Source of the DNA: Bacteroidota bacterium
GTDB lineage: Bacteria > Bacteroidota > Bacteroidia > Chitinophagales > Chitinophagaceae
Assembly: GCA_016866355.1 (NCBI GenBank)
Contig: VGMN01000003.1
Location: 1 to 64,000 of the forward strand
DNA length: 64,000 nt
Direction of reading: 5' to 3'
Below the pieces are notes generated by a model that had not been told where the DNA came from, did not search any database, and saw only the letters and a program-made list of their open reading frames with translations. The position numbers were made by a program, and so were the translations under genes. Below, in pieces: positions 38,769-48,113 of this stretch (positions are counted from its first letter, which is position 1; each line of letters begins with the position of its first letter).

Positions 38769-39710
38769 ATGGGAACGCATAATCTGGAAGAACTCTTTCA
38801 AAACAAGATTGATCTGGAGATAAAAATTGAACCCAAGAACTGGATGCCTGAGGCGTATCGCAAAACAAATATTCGGCAGATTAGTCAGCACGCACACAGT
38901 GAAATTGTAGGAATGCTACCTGAAGGAAATTGGATTTCACGCGCTCCTTCTTTAAAAAGAAAAGCTATTTTGATTGCCAAAGTTCAGGACGAAGCCGGTC
39001 ATGGCTTATACCTATACGCAGCTGCGGAAACACTGGGACAATCCCGCGAACAAATGTTCAATGATTTGCACAGTGGAAAGGCAAAATACTCTTCCATCTT
39101 TAATTACCCCACACTTACATGGGCTGATATGGGTGCCATAGGTTGGTTGGTAGATGGCGCAGCCATTATGAATCAAGTGATGTTAACGCGTACCTCCTAC
39201 GGCCCGTATGCCAGAGCGATGGTAAGAATATGTAAGGAGGAGAGTTTTCATCAGCGGCAAGGTTTTGAATCGCTATGGGTACTTTCAAAAGGTAGCGAGG
39301 AGCAACGTGCGCTATGTCAGGATGCAATCAATCGTTGGTGGTGGCCGGCACTCATGATGTTTGGCCCTATTGATAGTGAAAGCACCAATAGTGACATGAG
39401 TATGAAATGGAAGATCAAGCGAAAAACAAATGATGAGCTTCGCCAACAGTTTGTAGACATGATTGCCGAGCAGGTAAAATTATTAGGAATGACATTACCT
39501 GATCCCAACCTCCGTTGGAATGAAGCCCGTAAGCACTATGATTTTGGAGAAATTAATTGGGACGAATTCTGGCAAGTAGTAAAAGGAAATGGTCCGTGTA
39601 ACAAGGAAAGATTAGAAGCCAGAAAAAAAGCTTGGGAGCAAGGTGCTTGGGTTCGCGAGGCCGCACAAGCATATGCCAACAAACAACGTACCCGTAACAA
39701 AGCCGCTTGA
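38769..39710 (+). CDS. paaA: Phenylacetyl-CoA epoxidase, catalytic subunit PaaA
   Basis: PaaA (313 residues) is the di-iron subunit that epoxidises the aromatic ring of phenylacetyl-CoA. Iron-binding motifs are visible in [12 protein letters not shown] and [14 protein letters not shown]. Other family stretches are [12 protein letters not shown] and [12 protein letters not shown]. The length is normal (about 310-330). It begins the paaABCD block after a 71-base gap containing its own promoter and palindrome. Confidence 0.97.
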   Translation: MGTHNLEELFQNKIDLEIKIEPKNWMPEAYRKTNIRQISQHAHSEIVGMLPEGNWISRAPSLKRKAILIAKVQDEAGHGLYLYAAAETLGQSREQMFNDLHSGKAKYSSIFNYPTLTWADMGAIGWLVDGAAIMNQVMLTRTSYGPYARAMVRICKEESFHQRQGFESLWVLSKGSEEQRALCQDAINRWWWPALMMFGPIDSESTNSDMSMKWKIKRKTNDELRQQFVDMIAEQVKLLGMTLPDPNLRWNEARKHYDFGEINWDEFWQVVKGNGPCNKERLEARKKAWEQGAWVREAAQAYANKQRTRNKAA

Positions 39711-39715
39711 TTCTT

Positions 39716-40084
39716 ATGCAATATTTTATAAAAAAAGTTTACTACGGAGATATCCCTGATGCCAGCGGTGGTGCTGCTTCATCGAATGAACCACAACAAC
39801 CTAATACAGACTGGCCACTCTGGGAAGTTTTTATACGCAGCAAACAAGGACTGGATCATAAACACGTAGGAAGTTTGCATGCTACCGATGCAAAGATGGC
39901 AATTGAAAATGCAAGAGATGTTTACACCCGACGCCAAGAAGGACTGAGCATTTGGGTAGTAGAAAGCAAATACATCACCGCTTCCAATCCCGCCGAAGCC
40001 GGAGAGTTGTATGAACCTGCTGTAGACAAAGTATATCGACATCCTACTTTTTATGACTTGCCTGATGAAGTCAAACACATGTAA
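39716..40084 (+). CDS. paaB: Phenylacetyl-CoA epoxidase subunit PaaB
   Basis: PaaB (122 residues) is the small structural subunit bridging PaaAC heterodimers. It contains WPLWEVFIRSKQGLDHKHVG and SLHATDAKMAIENARDVYTR, followed by RRQEG, the family core. The longer frame begins at an in-frame TTG overlapping the paaA stop. ATG 39716, 5 bases after that stop, is preferred. Confidence 0.93.
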   Translation: MQYFIKKVYYGDIPDASGGAASSNEPQQPNTDWPLWEVFIRSKQGLDHKHVGSLHATDAKMAIENARDVYTRRQEGLSIWVVESKYITASNPAEAGELYEPAVDKVYRHPTFYDLPDEVKHM

Positions 40085-40092
40085 TTAAATTC

Positions 40093-40836
40093 ATGCAACA
40101 AGCACTCCTTGATTATACGCTCTATCTCGCAGATAGTGCACTGATACTCGGTCAACGAAATTCAGCTTGGTGTGGGCATGGTCCTGTACTGGAACAAGAT
40201 ATTGCTATTACTAATATCACATTGGATTTGATTGGCCAATCCAGAAGCCTTTATCAATACGCAGCACAGCTAAATGGAGGAGATGCCACAGAAGATACAT
40301 TAGCCTATTTACGTAGTGAAAGAGAATATAAAAATTGTTTACTCGCTGAACGCCCCAATGGGGATTGGGCACAAACTATTCTCAGGCAATTTTTATTCAG
40401 TTGTTTTCAACGTGAACTCTACACACAATTAACCAAGGAAAAAGATACTACCCTCGCTGCCATAGCTACTAAATCACTCAAAGAGGTAACTTATCATTGT
40501 CGTTGGAGTGGAGAATGGGTATTGCGCCTGGGAGATGGCACTGCAGAAAGTCATACGCGTCTTGTTACCGCACTGGAAAACCTTTGGCCCTATACGGGCG
40601 AACTATTCAAGGCCGCTGATTATGAATTAGCCATGGGACTTGATCCGGCTGCCTTACAAACAAATTGGTTAGCAGCCGTGCAATCCACACTTGAGGAAGC
40701 TACGCTTTCTCTTGCGTCACTTGCTTCTTGCTTTATGCATGTAGGTGGTAAGAAGGGGGTTCATACAGAGGAGCTGGGCTATATTTTAACTGACTTGCAA
40801 TATATGCAGCGCGCCTATCCTGGCTGTGATTGGTAA
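40093..40836 (+). CDS. paaC: Phenylacetyl-CoA epoxidase subunit PaaC
   Basis: PaaC (247 residues) has a PaaA-like ferritin fold and forms the structural partner of the catalytic subunit. Recognisable stretches are DSALILGQRNSAWCGHGP, NITLDLIGQSRSLYQYAA and KSLKEVTYHCRWSGEWVLRL. It follows paaB by 8 bases and precedes paaD by 3. Confidence 0.95.
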   Translation: MQQALLDYTLYLADSALILGQRNSAWCGHGPVLEQDIAITNITLDLIGQSRSLYQYAAQLNGGDATEDTLAYLRSEREYKNCLLAERPNGDWAQTILRQFLFSCFQRELYTQLTKEKDTTLAAIATKSLKEVTYHCRWSGEWVLRLGDGTAESHTRLVTALENLWPYTGELFKAADYELAMGLDPAALQTNWLAAVQSTLEEATLSLASLASCFMHVGGKKGVHTEELGYILTDLQYMQRAYPGCDW

Positions 40837-40839
40837 ACT

Positions 40840-41343
40840 ATGAATGCTACGTTGTTGCATACGGAAGCTACAGCAGCCTGCTGGAAATTAATGGATCAGA
40901 TTTGTGATCCCGAAGTACCGGTACTCTCGCTCAATGATTTAGGAATCGTTAGAGCCATTGCTGTTAAAAGTCCTCCCAGTGAGGCGGGAATTATTGATAT
41001 AACTATTACAGCTACTTACTCAGGTTGTCCTGCTATGGATTGGATAGCCAATACCATAAAAATAGAACTCCGCGCAATGGGTTATCAATCCATTACCGTT
41101 AACCATGCCATCTCTCCTGCCTGGACCACTGATTGGATGTCTGAGCAAGGAAAAGAAAAATTAAAAGAATACGGTATTGCTCCTCCTGAAAAAAGATTTA
41201 GCATTCCAACAGATGGCATTCCTTGTCCCCAATGTAAAAGCGAACATACCCGTTTACTTAGTGAGTTTGGAAGTACTTCCTGTAAAGCATTGCTACAATG
41301 CCAGGACTGTGGAGAGCCTTTCGATTATTTCAAGTGTCACTAA
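40840..41343 (+). CDS. paaD: Phenylacetate degradation protein PaaD (MIP18-like, Zn ribbon)
   Basis: PaaD (167 residues) is needed to mature the epoxidase, probably in iron-sulfur assembly. The N-terminal DUF59/MIP18 domain has CDPEVPVLSLNDLGIVR and the conserved Cys in YSGCPAMD. The C-terminal zinc ribbon has CPQC, a lone Cys in STSCKA and CQDC. Some nomenclatures call this gene paaJ. Confidence 0.92.
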   Translation: MNATLLHTEATAACWKLMDQICDPEVPVLSLNDLGIVRAIAVKSPPSEAGIIDITITATYSGCPAMDWIANTIKIELRAMGYQSITVNHAISPAWTTDWMSEQGKEKLKEYGIAPPEKRFSIPTDGIPCPQCKSEHTRLLSEFGSTSCKALLQCQDCGEPFDYFKCH

Positions 41344-41376
41344 ATAGCAAATACTACCTTCGTTAAAACAGTTTGC

Positions 41377-42150
41377 ATGGGCTCTATCTTATTTGAAATG
41401 AAAGATCAGGTAGCGGTGATAACACTTAACCGCCCTGAAAAATTCAATGCATTTAACAGAGAGATGGCTTTACAATTACAAGCGGTATTAGATGAATGTG
41501 TCGCTACTACTTGCCGTGCAGTAGTAATTACAGGAGCTGGGAAAGCATTTTGTGCTGGACAAGATTTAGGCGAGGCTGTTGATCCGCAGGGTCCGGGTAT
41601 GCATCGCATTCTGAAAGAACATTATAATCCACTCATCACACGAATTCGTTCTTTACAAAAACCAGTTGTTGCGGCTGTAAATGGTGTAGCAGCAGGTGCA
41701 GGTGCTAACCTGGCGTTAAGTTGTGATCTATGTATAGCCAGTGACAGCGCCACTTTTATACAAGCCTTTTCAAAAATTGGATTAGTGCCTGATTCAGGAG
41801 GTAGTTTTTTTCTTCCACGATTAGTGGGCTGGCAACGTGCAGCCGGATTAATGATGTTGGGTGATAAAGTGGGAAGTGCTGAGGCCCTTCAAATGGGATT
41901 GATCTGGAAAACAGTAGCAGATTTACAATTACAGGAGGAAGCATTAGCCATAGCTAAACAACTGGCAACGATGCCCACCCAAGCACTGGCCCTTATAAAA
42001 GAACAATTGAATCAAAGTGCTACTAATAATTTAGCACAACAACTAGCCCTGGAGGACCAATTACAACAACAAGCGGCTGCTACAGACGATTTCAAAGAAG
42101 GAGTGGCTGCTTTTTTGGAAAAAAGAAAACCCGTATTCAAAGGACAGTAA
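41377..42150 (+). CDS. paaG: Ring-1,2-epoxyphenylacetyl-CoA isomerase PaaG
   Basis: A 257-residue crotonase-fold enzyme. It best matches PaaG, which converts the ring epoxide to an oxepin. The oxyanion-hole segments are KAFCAGQDLG and VNGVAAGAGANLALSCD, and the catalytic acidic region lies in FSKIGLVPDSGGSFFLPRLV. A general enoyl-CoA hydratase is the alternative, but the location right after paaD and the GLVPDSGGS motif favour PaaG. Confidence 0.88.
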   Translation: MGSILFEMKDQVAVITLNRPEKFNAFNREMALQLQAVLDECVATTCRAVVITGAGKAFCAGQDLGEAVDPQGPGMHRILKEHYNPLITRIRSLQKPVVAAVNGVAAGAGANLALSCDLCIASDSATFIQAFSKIGLVPDSGGSFFLPRLVGWQRAAGLMMLGDKVGSAEALQMGLIWKTVADLQLQEEALAIAKQLATMPTQALALIKEQLNQSATNNLAQQLALEDQLQQQAAATDDFKEGVAAFLEKRKPVFKGQ

Positions 42151-42158
42151 AATAATTT

Positions 42159-42584
42159 ATGTCAATATCCGCAGACCAACTAGCGCAACAAGTGGTGCAA
42201 CACATGATGCAGGAGGATCGCTTTTCACAATGGTTAGGCATTGAGGTAATAGCTATAAAAGAGGGCTATAGCCAAATTCGAATGCAAATACGTGAAGAGA
42301 TGGTGAATGGATTTGGAATTGTACATGGTGGCATTACTTTTTCGTTGGCAGATAGCGCTTTTGCCTTTGCTTGTAATAATAGAAATAATTTATCTGTGGC
42401 GTTGGACACTTCCATCAACTTTACAAAACAAGTAAAAGTGGGTGATCAATTAACTGCTACCGCCACTGAATTGCATAATGGGAAAAGCACCGGACTCTAT
42501 CAGATCACTATTTGTAATCAGCAGCAAGAACTAGTAGCACAGTTCAAGGGACTTTGTTATCGAACGCATAAAACACTGGTTTAA
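42159..42584 (+). CDS. paaI: Hydroxyphenylacetyl-CoA thioesterase PaaI
   Basis: A 141-residue hotdog-fold thioesterase. The active-site stretch VNGFGIVHGGITFSLADSAF holds the HGG motif and the catalytic acidic residue typical of PaaI. It releases CoA from dead-end thioesters formed when the ring epoxide goes astray. It follows paaG by 8 bases. Confidence 0.93.
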   Translation: MSISADQLAQQVVQHMMQEDRFSQWLGIEVIAIKEGYSQIRMQIREEMVNGFGIVHGGITFSLADSAFAFACNNRNNLSVALDTSINFTKQVKVGDQLTATATELHNGKSTGLYQITICNQQQELVAQFKGLCYRTHKTLV

Positions 42585-42592
42585 TTTTTAGT

Positions 42593-43186
42593 ATGTTCTA
42601 CTCCTTCAATGGTATCAGACCAATTGTAGACCCCAGTTCATTTGTACATCCGCAGGCCGTCATTACTGGCGATGTAACGATTGGAAAAAATTGTTATATC
42701 GGACCAGGTGCCGCCCTTCGGGGAGATTGGGGAAAGATTATTCTTGAAGATGGATGCAATGTGCAAGAGAACTGTACTATTCATATGTTCCCGGGTCTAT
42801 CCGTTTTACTAAAGGAAGGAGCACATATCGGACATGGTGCCATTATTCACGGTGCTACCATTGGCAAAAATTGTTTAGTAGGGATGAACAGTGTTCTCAT
42901 GGATCATGTTGAGCTCGGCGATGAATCGATTGTTGGCGCTCTCACCTTGGTACGCGAGGGAGAAAAAATTCCTGCACGCTCGGTAATAGTAGGTAACCCA
43001 GCAAAAATTGTAGTCGCTGTCAGTGATCAACAACTGGCATGGAAAACAGAGGGGACACAATTGTATCAGACATTACCTTCCGTTTGTGAAGCATCCTTGA
43101 AACCTTGTAAGCCTTTACAAAAATTTCATCCACAAAAAGCAATTCGAAAATTTTCATACACTACCTGGGGAAGTAAAAAGAAATAA
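42593..43186 (+). CDS. paaY: PaaY-like hexapeptide-repeat (gamma-carbonic anhydrase-fold) protein
   Basis: A 197-residue left-handed beta-helix protein with hexapeptide repeats (IGKNCYIGPGA, IGHGAIIHGATIGKNCLVGM). It has the zinc-binding histidines of gamma-class carbonic anhydrases (HMF, HIGHGAIIH). PaaY proteins act as thioesterases in phenylacetate degradation in some bacteria. It ends the cluster, 9 bases after paaI, and converges on the TlpA-like gene. Confidence 0.88.
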   Translation: MFYSFNGIRPIVDPSSFVHPQAVITGDVTIGKNCYIGPGAALRGDWGKIILEDGCNVQENCTIHMFPGLSVLLKEGAHIGHGAIIHGATIGKNCLVGMNSVLMDHVELGDESIVGALTLVREGEKIPARSVIVGNPAKIVVAVSDQQLAWKTEGTQLYQTLPSVCEASLKPCKPLQKFHPQKAIRKFSYTTWGSKKK

Positions 43187-43187
43187 T

Positions 43188-44369
43188 CTACTTCGGTAAC
43201 ACTTGTTCAAGTGTGGCTGCTAGTTGCTCTCCACGTAAAGATTCTGCCACTACTTTTCCTGCCGGATCCACTAATACATTATAAGGTATCCCTTGGATAT
43301 TATAGAGTGGAACAACCGGACTGTTCCAAAATTGCAAATCACTAACCTGTGTCCAGGTTAATCGATCTTTCATCACGGCATTCATCCAATCATTTTTTCC
43401 ATCAGGCTGATCTAATGAAACACCTAATACGGTAAAATTTCTATTCTTGAATTTGGTATAGGCCTCTACAACCGTAGGATTTTCCATGCGGCATGGCTTA
43501 CACCAGCTTGCCCAAAAATCCACTAATACATAGCGGCCTCTGAAGGAGCTGAGGCTAATCATTTTCCCATTGGGATCTGGCAATGAAAATTCAGGAGCCG
43601 TTTGTCCAACTAAACCCTGAGGAGCTTTAGGTTGTGTAGCCATCATGATACTAACAGCTTCCAATCCCTTATGCTTGGGATTCTTTTCACTTAATTTTTT
43701 AACCAAGGATTGAACCTGCTCCATAGAATAGCCCGGTAGTCCTATTGCAGGATTGCCAGCCATACTTTGGTAATACCCTAAAACCAGCATGGAGAAGGCT
43801 GGATTGGAGTTACTATTTAATAGGGAGTCGGTAGACTGCTGAACTGATTGAACCAATAAAGAACGTTTTGTTGCTAACTCGGCTATGGTGGACGTGATAA
43901 CAACAGGGGCTTGTTGAAGACTGTCTAATTGTTTACCAATTACAAAAACCTGTTCCAATTGCTTATTGAAAGCAAGCATATATGCTTGTAAGGATGTACT
44001 CAGCGGCGAACCTGTTACTTCATAACGATCCGGAAAATCAAGATTGGCCAGATTATAGTATAACGTCAGCGATACAGCTACCCCATCATTCACCAAAGAG
44101 GCGGCTGGGTAATCTTGTTTTTCAAGACGAACATTGAAAATAGTTTCCTCTTCGGCTTTTGCTTCTAGTGTGAATGAACCATCTTTTGCAGGTATCACTG
44201 AATCAACCAACACGCGCTGCATGGTTGCCATAGGTACTTCTTCCAGATAAATTACTGCGGCAGTACGACCGATTAGTTTTCCGTTAACAGTAAACTTATT
44301 TGATCCGTTACCGGTACAGGCTACTAGCAAAAGCAAGAAGAAGCCAGCAATAGTTGGTTTTATAGACAT
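43188..44369 (-). CDS. TlpA-like thioredoxin lipoprotein with DUF4369 domain
   Basis: A 393-residue lipoprotein (lipobox LVAC). The N-terminal half is the beta-rich DUF4369 type (FTVNGKLIGRTAAVIYLEE), a linker follows, and the C-terminal half (about 255-393) is a TlpA thioredoxin with the redox motif WASWCKPCRMENP. It likely reduces disulfides in extracytoplasmic proteins. One base separates its end from the end of paaY, so the transcripts converge without a spacer. Confidence 0.9.
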   Translation of the reverse strand: MSIKPTIAGFFLLLLVACTGNGSNKFTVNGKLIGRTAAVIYLEEVPMATMQRVLVDSVIPAKDGSFTLEAKAEEETIFNVRLEKQDYPAASLVNDGVAVSLTLYYNLANLDFPDRYEVTGSPLSTSLQAYMLAFNKQLEQVFVIGKQLDSLQQAPVVITSTIAELATKRSLLVQSVQQSTDSLLNSNSNPAFSMLVLGYYQSMAGNPAIGLPGYSMEQVQSLVKKLSEKNPKHKGLEAVSIMMATQPKAPQGLVGQTAPEFSLPDPNGKMISLSSFRGRYVLVDFWASWCKPCRMENPTVVEAYTKFKNRNFTVLGVSLDQPDGKNDWMNAVMKDRLTWTQVSDLQFWNSPVVPLYNIQGIPYNVLVDPAGKVVAESLRGEQLAATLEQVLPK

Positions 44370-44388
44370 AGTTTTTTTATAAGTCCCC

Positions 44389-46998
44389 CTAGAGTAAAGA
44401 TTTGACGGCGGAAATTACTGCAGGTAATTGATTGGCTTCTTGTCCGCCCGCTGTTGCCAGTGTTTTTTGTCCACCTCCGCCCCCCTTGATTAAAGGGGCT
44501 ACTTTTTCCTTTATGATTTTTCCGGCATCGAATCCGTTGGATTGTACAATAGATTCAGCTACACTAACAGCTACATAAGATTTCCCTTGAATTTGTGCAG
44601 TAAGTACGGCTATATGATTTGGGTGTAGTGTTTTCAACTCTATACAGATTTTTTTCAATGCCTCTGGATTATCAACAGCAAGCTGTTTCCCTAAAAAAGC
44701 TACCTCGTTTACTGTTTCCATTTCTGACACCAAGGATTTGCTGCGCTCCCGGAGTTCACGCATTTCTAAAACCTCAAGTTGCTTTTTTGTTTCGGCATTT
44801 TCCGTTTGGAGTTGTTCAATAGTCCGCAACAATTCTTTTGGATTCTTGAACGCTTGCTTAACAGCATCCAATAGGTCTAATTGTTCCTGCAGGTAAATTG
44901 CTGCTTGCTTTCCACAGCAGGCTTCTACTCTTCTAACACCGGCAGCCACTGCAGTTTCCCCTGTGATTTTAAAATAACCCAACTGTCCTGTTGATCCTAC
45001 ATGGGTTCCACCACAAAGCTCCACGGAATAAGTGGGATCCATGATTACCACACGTACAACATCTCCATATTTTTCTCCAAACAACGCCATGGCGCCCAGC
45101 TTGAGTGCTTCCTCCTTAGACATCGATTGAATCACTACAGGAATATTGGCTCTGATTTTTTCATTGACAATAGCCTCTACTTGGCTGATCTCAGCCTCAC
45201 TCATTTTAGCAAAATGAGAAAAGTCAAATCGCAGATTAGCTGCATGCACCATTGAACCCTTCTGTTCAACATGCGTTCCTAACACTTGCCGAAGCGCTGC
45301 ATGTAATAAGTGAGTAGCACTATGGTGTAAGGTGGTTTCCAAACGATTTTCCGCATTCACTTTAGCCGTAACAGTAGCTGTTACCGCAGTTGGCATGGCA
45401 ACCGTTACATGTACAATCAGATCATTGTCCTTTTTAGTATCAATCACCTCAACAGACTCTCCCGCAAAGTCTAACCATCCGTTATCACCAACCTGTCCGC
45501 CACTCTCTGCATAGAATGGCGTTTTTTCTAAAATCCATTGATAAGCCTCTTTCCCTTTTGCGGTTACCTTTCTGTATTTGAGAACCCGTGTAGTAGCTTC
45601 TAAGTTATCATAACCCACAAATTGATTAGCTCCCTCTTGTACCACTACCCAATCTGCAGCATCCACCGCCGTAGCAGCACGACTGCGATCTTTTTGTATG
45701 TTCATCTGCTCTTCAAATCCTTTTTCATCCACCGTCAATCCTTTTTCAGCTGCAATCAACCGAGTAAGATCAATGGGGAATCCATACGTATCATATAATT
45801 CAAAAGCAGCGGCCCCTGCAACAGTACCGGCAGAAGCAGCAATTAATTCTTCAATTCGACGTAATCCTTTTTCAAGCGTGCGTAAAAAAGCCTCTTCTTC
45901 TTCGCGTACTACCCGTGTTACAAAATCAACTTGTTGCTGTAACTCAGGAAAAACTTTTTCAAACTGTTTTGCCAACACAGGTACTAATTGTGCCAACAAT
46001 GGTTGTTTATATCCCAGATAAGAATAATAATATCGAACTGCACGACGCAGAATTCTACGAATCACGTAACCGGCTCCGGTATTAGAGGGAAGTTGTCCGT
46101 CTGCAATAGTAAAACTGATAGCGCGAATATGATCCGCCAGCACACGAAAAGCTACTGCCTCCCGTGTATCAGAACCATCGTACTTTTTACCAGTAATAGA
46201 TACCACTTGTTGGATAGAACCACTAAAAATATCAGTATCGTAATTGGACGATTTTTCTTGTAACACACGAACCAATCTTTCCAATCCCATACCCGTATCC
46301 ACGTGTGTAGCAGGTAATGGCTCAAGGGATCCGTCTTTTTTTCTATTGTACTGGATGAATACGTTGTTCCATATTTCAATTACCTGCGGATGATCCTTAT
46401 TGACCAATTGTTCTCCGGGAACTTTCTTTCGTTCTTCATCTGATCTGCAGTCCACATGAATTTCACTACAAGGTCCGCAAGGACCCGTATCCCCCATTTC
46501 CCAGAAATTGTCTTTTTTATTACCGAACACAATTCGTTGGTCAGGTAAAATTTCTTTCCATTTTTTTAACGCAATGGAAGAAGGAGGTAATCCTTCTTTA
46601 GCATCGCCCTCAAAAACAGTAGCATACAAACGATCCTTGGGAATTTTATAAACCTCAGTCAGCAATTGCCAACTCCATTCAATAGCTTCATTTTTGAAAT
46701 AATCACCAAAACTCCAGTTACCCAACATCTCAAACATAGTGTGGTGATACGTGTCTACTCCCACTTCCTCCAGGTCATTATGCTTTCCACTGACACGCAA
46801 GCATTTTTGTGTATCGACCGCCCTTGCATAAGGGGCTTTTTTGTTTCCCAAAAAATAGTCCTTGAATTGATTCATCCCTGCATTGGTAAACATGAGGGTG
46901 GGATCATTTTTCACAACAATGGGTGCAGAGGGCACAATGGCATGGCCTTTAGCCTGAAAAAAGTCCAAAAAAGCCTGTCGGATTTCACCGGAAGTCAT
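44389..46998 (-). CDS. alaS: Alanyl-tRNA synthetase
   Basis: AlaS (869 residues) charges tRNA-Ala and edits Ser/Gly mischarging. It has class II motifs (TSGEIRQAFLDFFQAKGH, LMFTNAGMNQFKDYFLG, HHTMFEMLGNWSFGDYF), the editing domain with HHSATHLLHA and CGGTHVGSTGQ, and the C-terminal DHHA1 domain with GGGGGQKTLATAGG. The frame extends 18 codons upstream, overlapping the divergent M23 leader. The second of two adjacent ATGs (46998) gives the typical MTSGEIRQ start. Confidence 0.97.
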   Translation of the reverse strand: MTSGEIRQAFLDFFQAKGHAIVPSAPIVVKNDPTLMFTNAGMNQFKDYFLGNKKAPYARAVDTQKCLRVSGKHNDLEEVGVDTYHHTMFEMLGNWSFGDYFKNEAIEWSWQLLTEVYKIPKDRLYATVFEGDAKEGLPPSSIALKKWKEILPDQRIVFGNKKDNFWEMGDTGPCGPCSEIHVDCRSDEERKKVPGEQLVNKDHPQVIEIWNNVFIQYNRKKDGSLEPLPATHVDTGMGLERLVRVLQEKSSNYDTDIFSGSIQQVVSITGKKYDGSDTREAVAFRVLADHIRAISFTIADGQLPSNTGAGYVIRRILRRAVRYYYSYLGYKQPLLAQLVPVLAKQFEKVFPELQQQVDFVTRVVREEEEAFLRTLEKGLRRIEELIAASAGTVAGAAAFELYDTYGFPIDLTRLIAAEKGLTVDEKGFEEQMNIQKDRSRAATAVDAADWVVVQEGANQFVGYDNLEATTRVLKYRKVTAKGKEAYQWILEKTPFYAESGGQVGDNGWLDFAGESVEVIDTKKDNDLIVHVTVAMPTAVTATVTAKVNAENRLETTLHHSATHLLHAALRQVLGTHVEQKGSMVHAANLRFDFSHFAKMSEAEISQVEAIVNEKIRANIPVVIQSMSKEEALKLGAMALFGEKYGDVVRVVIMDPTYSVELCGGTHVGSTGQLGYFKITGETAVAAGVRRVEACCGKQAAIYLQEQLDLLDAVKQAFKNPKELLRTIEQLQTENAETKKQLEVLEMRELRERSKSLVSEMETVNEVAFLGKQLAVDNPEALKKICIELKTLHPNHIAVLTAQIQGKSYVAVSVAESIVQSNGFDAGKIIKEKVAPLIKGGGGGQKTLATAGGQEANQLPAVISAVKSLL

Positions 46999-47013
46999 CA
47001 TACGGGTAAATAC

Positions 47014-47021
47014 TATATTTG
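47014..47021 (+). promoter_or_regulatory. -7 box of the M23 peptidase gene
   Basis: TATATTTG (TAnnTTTG) lies 51 bases before the ATG at 47073, in the alaS/M23 divergent gap. Confidence 0.5.
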
Positions 47022-47038
47022 TTTGCCTGCGAAAGGGA

Positions 47039-47046
47039 CAAAGGTA
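47039..47046 (-). promoter_or_regulatory. -7 box of alaS
   Basis: The minus strand reads TACCTTTG (TAnnTTTG), 40 bases before the alaS ATG. Together with the plus-strand box at 47014 it makes overlapping, face-to-face promoters in a 74-base gap. Confidence 0.5.
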
Positions 47047-47072
47047 AGGCAATAAAGGAAGCCAGATCCGGC

Positions 47073-48044
47073 ATGAAAAAGGTCAAATACTATTATAATA
47101 CCCATACGCTCCGCTATGAAAAAGCGGTTACCCCGTTACGGGTAAAACTGCTACGTGTATTTGGCTTTGTGGCAGCTTCGCTGGTAACCGCATCACTGAT
47201 TGCCTATTTTGCTTTTCGATTTGTGGGTTCGCCCCGTGAAAAAATGCTAGAACTCCAAAATAAGGAAATGCGGGAGGACTACTACCAACTCATTGAAAAA
47301 GCAAGTGTACTGGATCAACAGATGAAGGAGTTAGAGACCCGAGATAATGATATTTACCGCGCCATTTTTGAAGCTACCCCCATTCCAGATAGTGCAAGGG
47401 CTAAAAAAATAGAAACCGAGTTGGAGATTGCAAAAATTGAACAAATCAGTAGTAAGAAATTAGTTGGCTCTGTAGCGGCAACATTGGATAATCTGGTTCA
47501 ACGGATTGGCGCACAAGAAAAATCCTATGAAGAAGTAAATCAATTAGTAAAAGATAAGGAGCGACTCCTGGCACATACACCCGCTATTCAACCAGTTAGT
47601 AATAAAAATTTAAAACGAATCGCCTCCGGCTTTGGATACCGTATTGATCCAATTTATAAAACACCTCGTTTGCACCCCGGTTTAGATTTTACGGCTCCAC
47701 AAGGGACACCTATTTATGCAACGGCTAATGGAAAAGTGGAAGTTGCCGGGAATCTTGGAGATGGTTATGGCAGACATGTAATCATTAATCACGGGTATGG
47801 TTATAAAACCCTGTATGGCCATATGGTTCGTATAAAAGCACGGGTAGGCCAATCTGTCAAGAGAGGTGAGGTGATTGGCTGGGTGGGTAGCACTGGAAAA
47901 TCAACTGGGCCGCATTGCCATTATGAGGTGATAAAAAATGGATCCCCTATTGATCCCATCTACTTTTTTTATAATGACCTGACACCCGCACAGTTTGACC
48001 GCATCCTAAAACAAGCGGCAGCTTCAAACCAAAGTTTGGACTAA
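47073..48044 (+). CDS. M23-family (LytM-like) peptidoglycan endopeptidase, membrane-anchored
   Basis: A 323-residue protein with one N-terminal transmembrane helix (about 28-50), a coiled-coil stretch (about 60-165) and a C-terminal LytM/M23 domain. The zinc ligands are visible: HPGLDFTAPQGTPIYA, GYGRHVIINHGYGYKTLYGH and GPHCHYE. It should cleave peptide cross-links in the cell wall from the periplasmic face of the inner membrane. ATG 47073 is chosen over an upstream TTG. Confidence 0.92.
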   Translation: MKKVKYYYNTHTLRYEKAVTPLRVKLLRVFGFVAASLVTASLIAYFAFRFVGSPREKMLELQNKEMREDYYQLIEKASVLDQQMKELETRDNDIYRAIFEATPIPDSARAKKIETELEIAKIEQISSKKLVGSVAATLDNLVQRIGAQEKSYEEVNQLVKDKERLLAHTPAIQPVSNKNLKRIASGFGYRIDPIYKTPRLHPGLDFTAPQGTPIYATANGKVEVAGNLGDGYGRHVIINHGYGYKTLYGHMVRIKARVGQSVKRGEVIGWVGSTGKSTGPHCHYEVIKNGSPIDPIYFFYNDLTPAQFDRILKQAAASNQSLD

Positions 48045-48096
48045 ACACGTTTTTTCCACAGATTGAGTTTTGAGAAACAATAGACCTTGGCTTTGT

Positions 48097-48104
48097 TATC
48101 TTTA
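48097..48104 (+). promoter_or_regulatory. -7-like box before the MerR gene
   Basis: TATCTTTA (one change from TAnnTTTG) lies 9 bases before the ATG at 48114. It argues against the upstream TTG start at 48087. Confidence 0.35.
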
Positions 48105-48113
48105 CAAGAGTCT

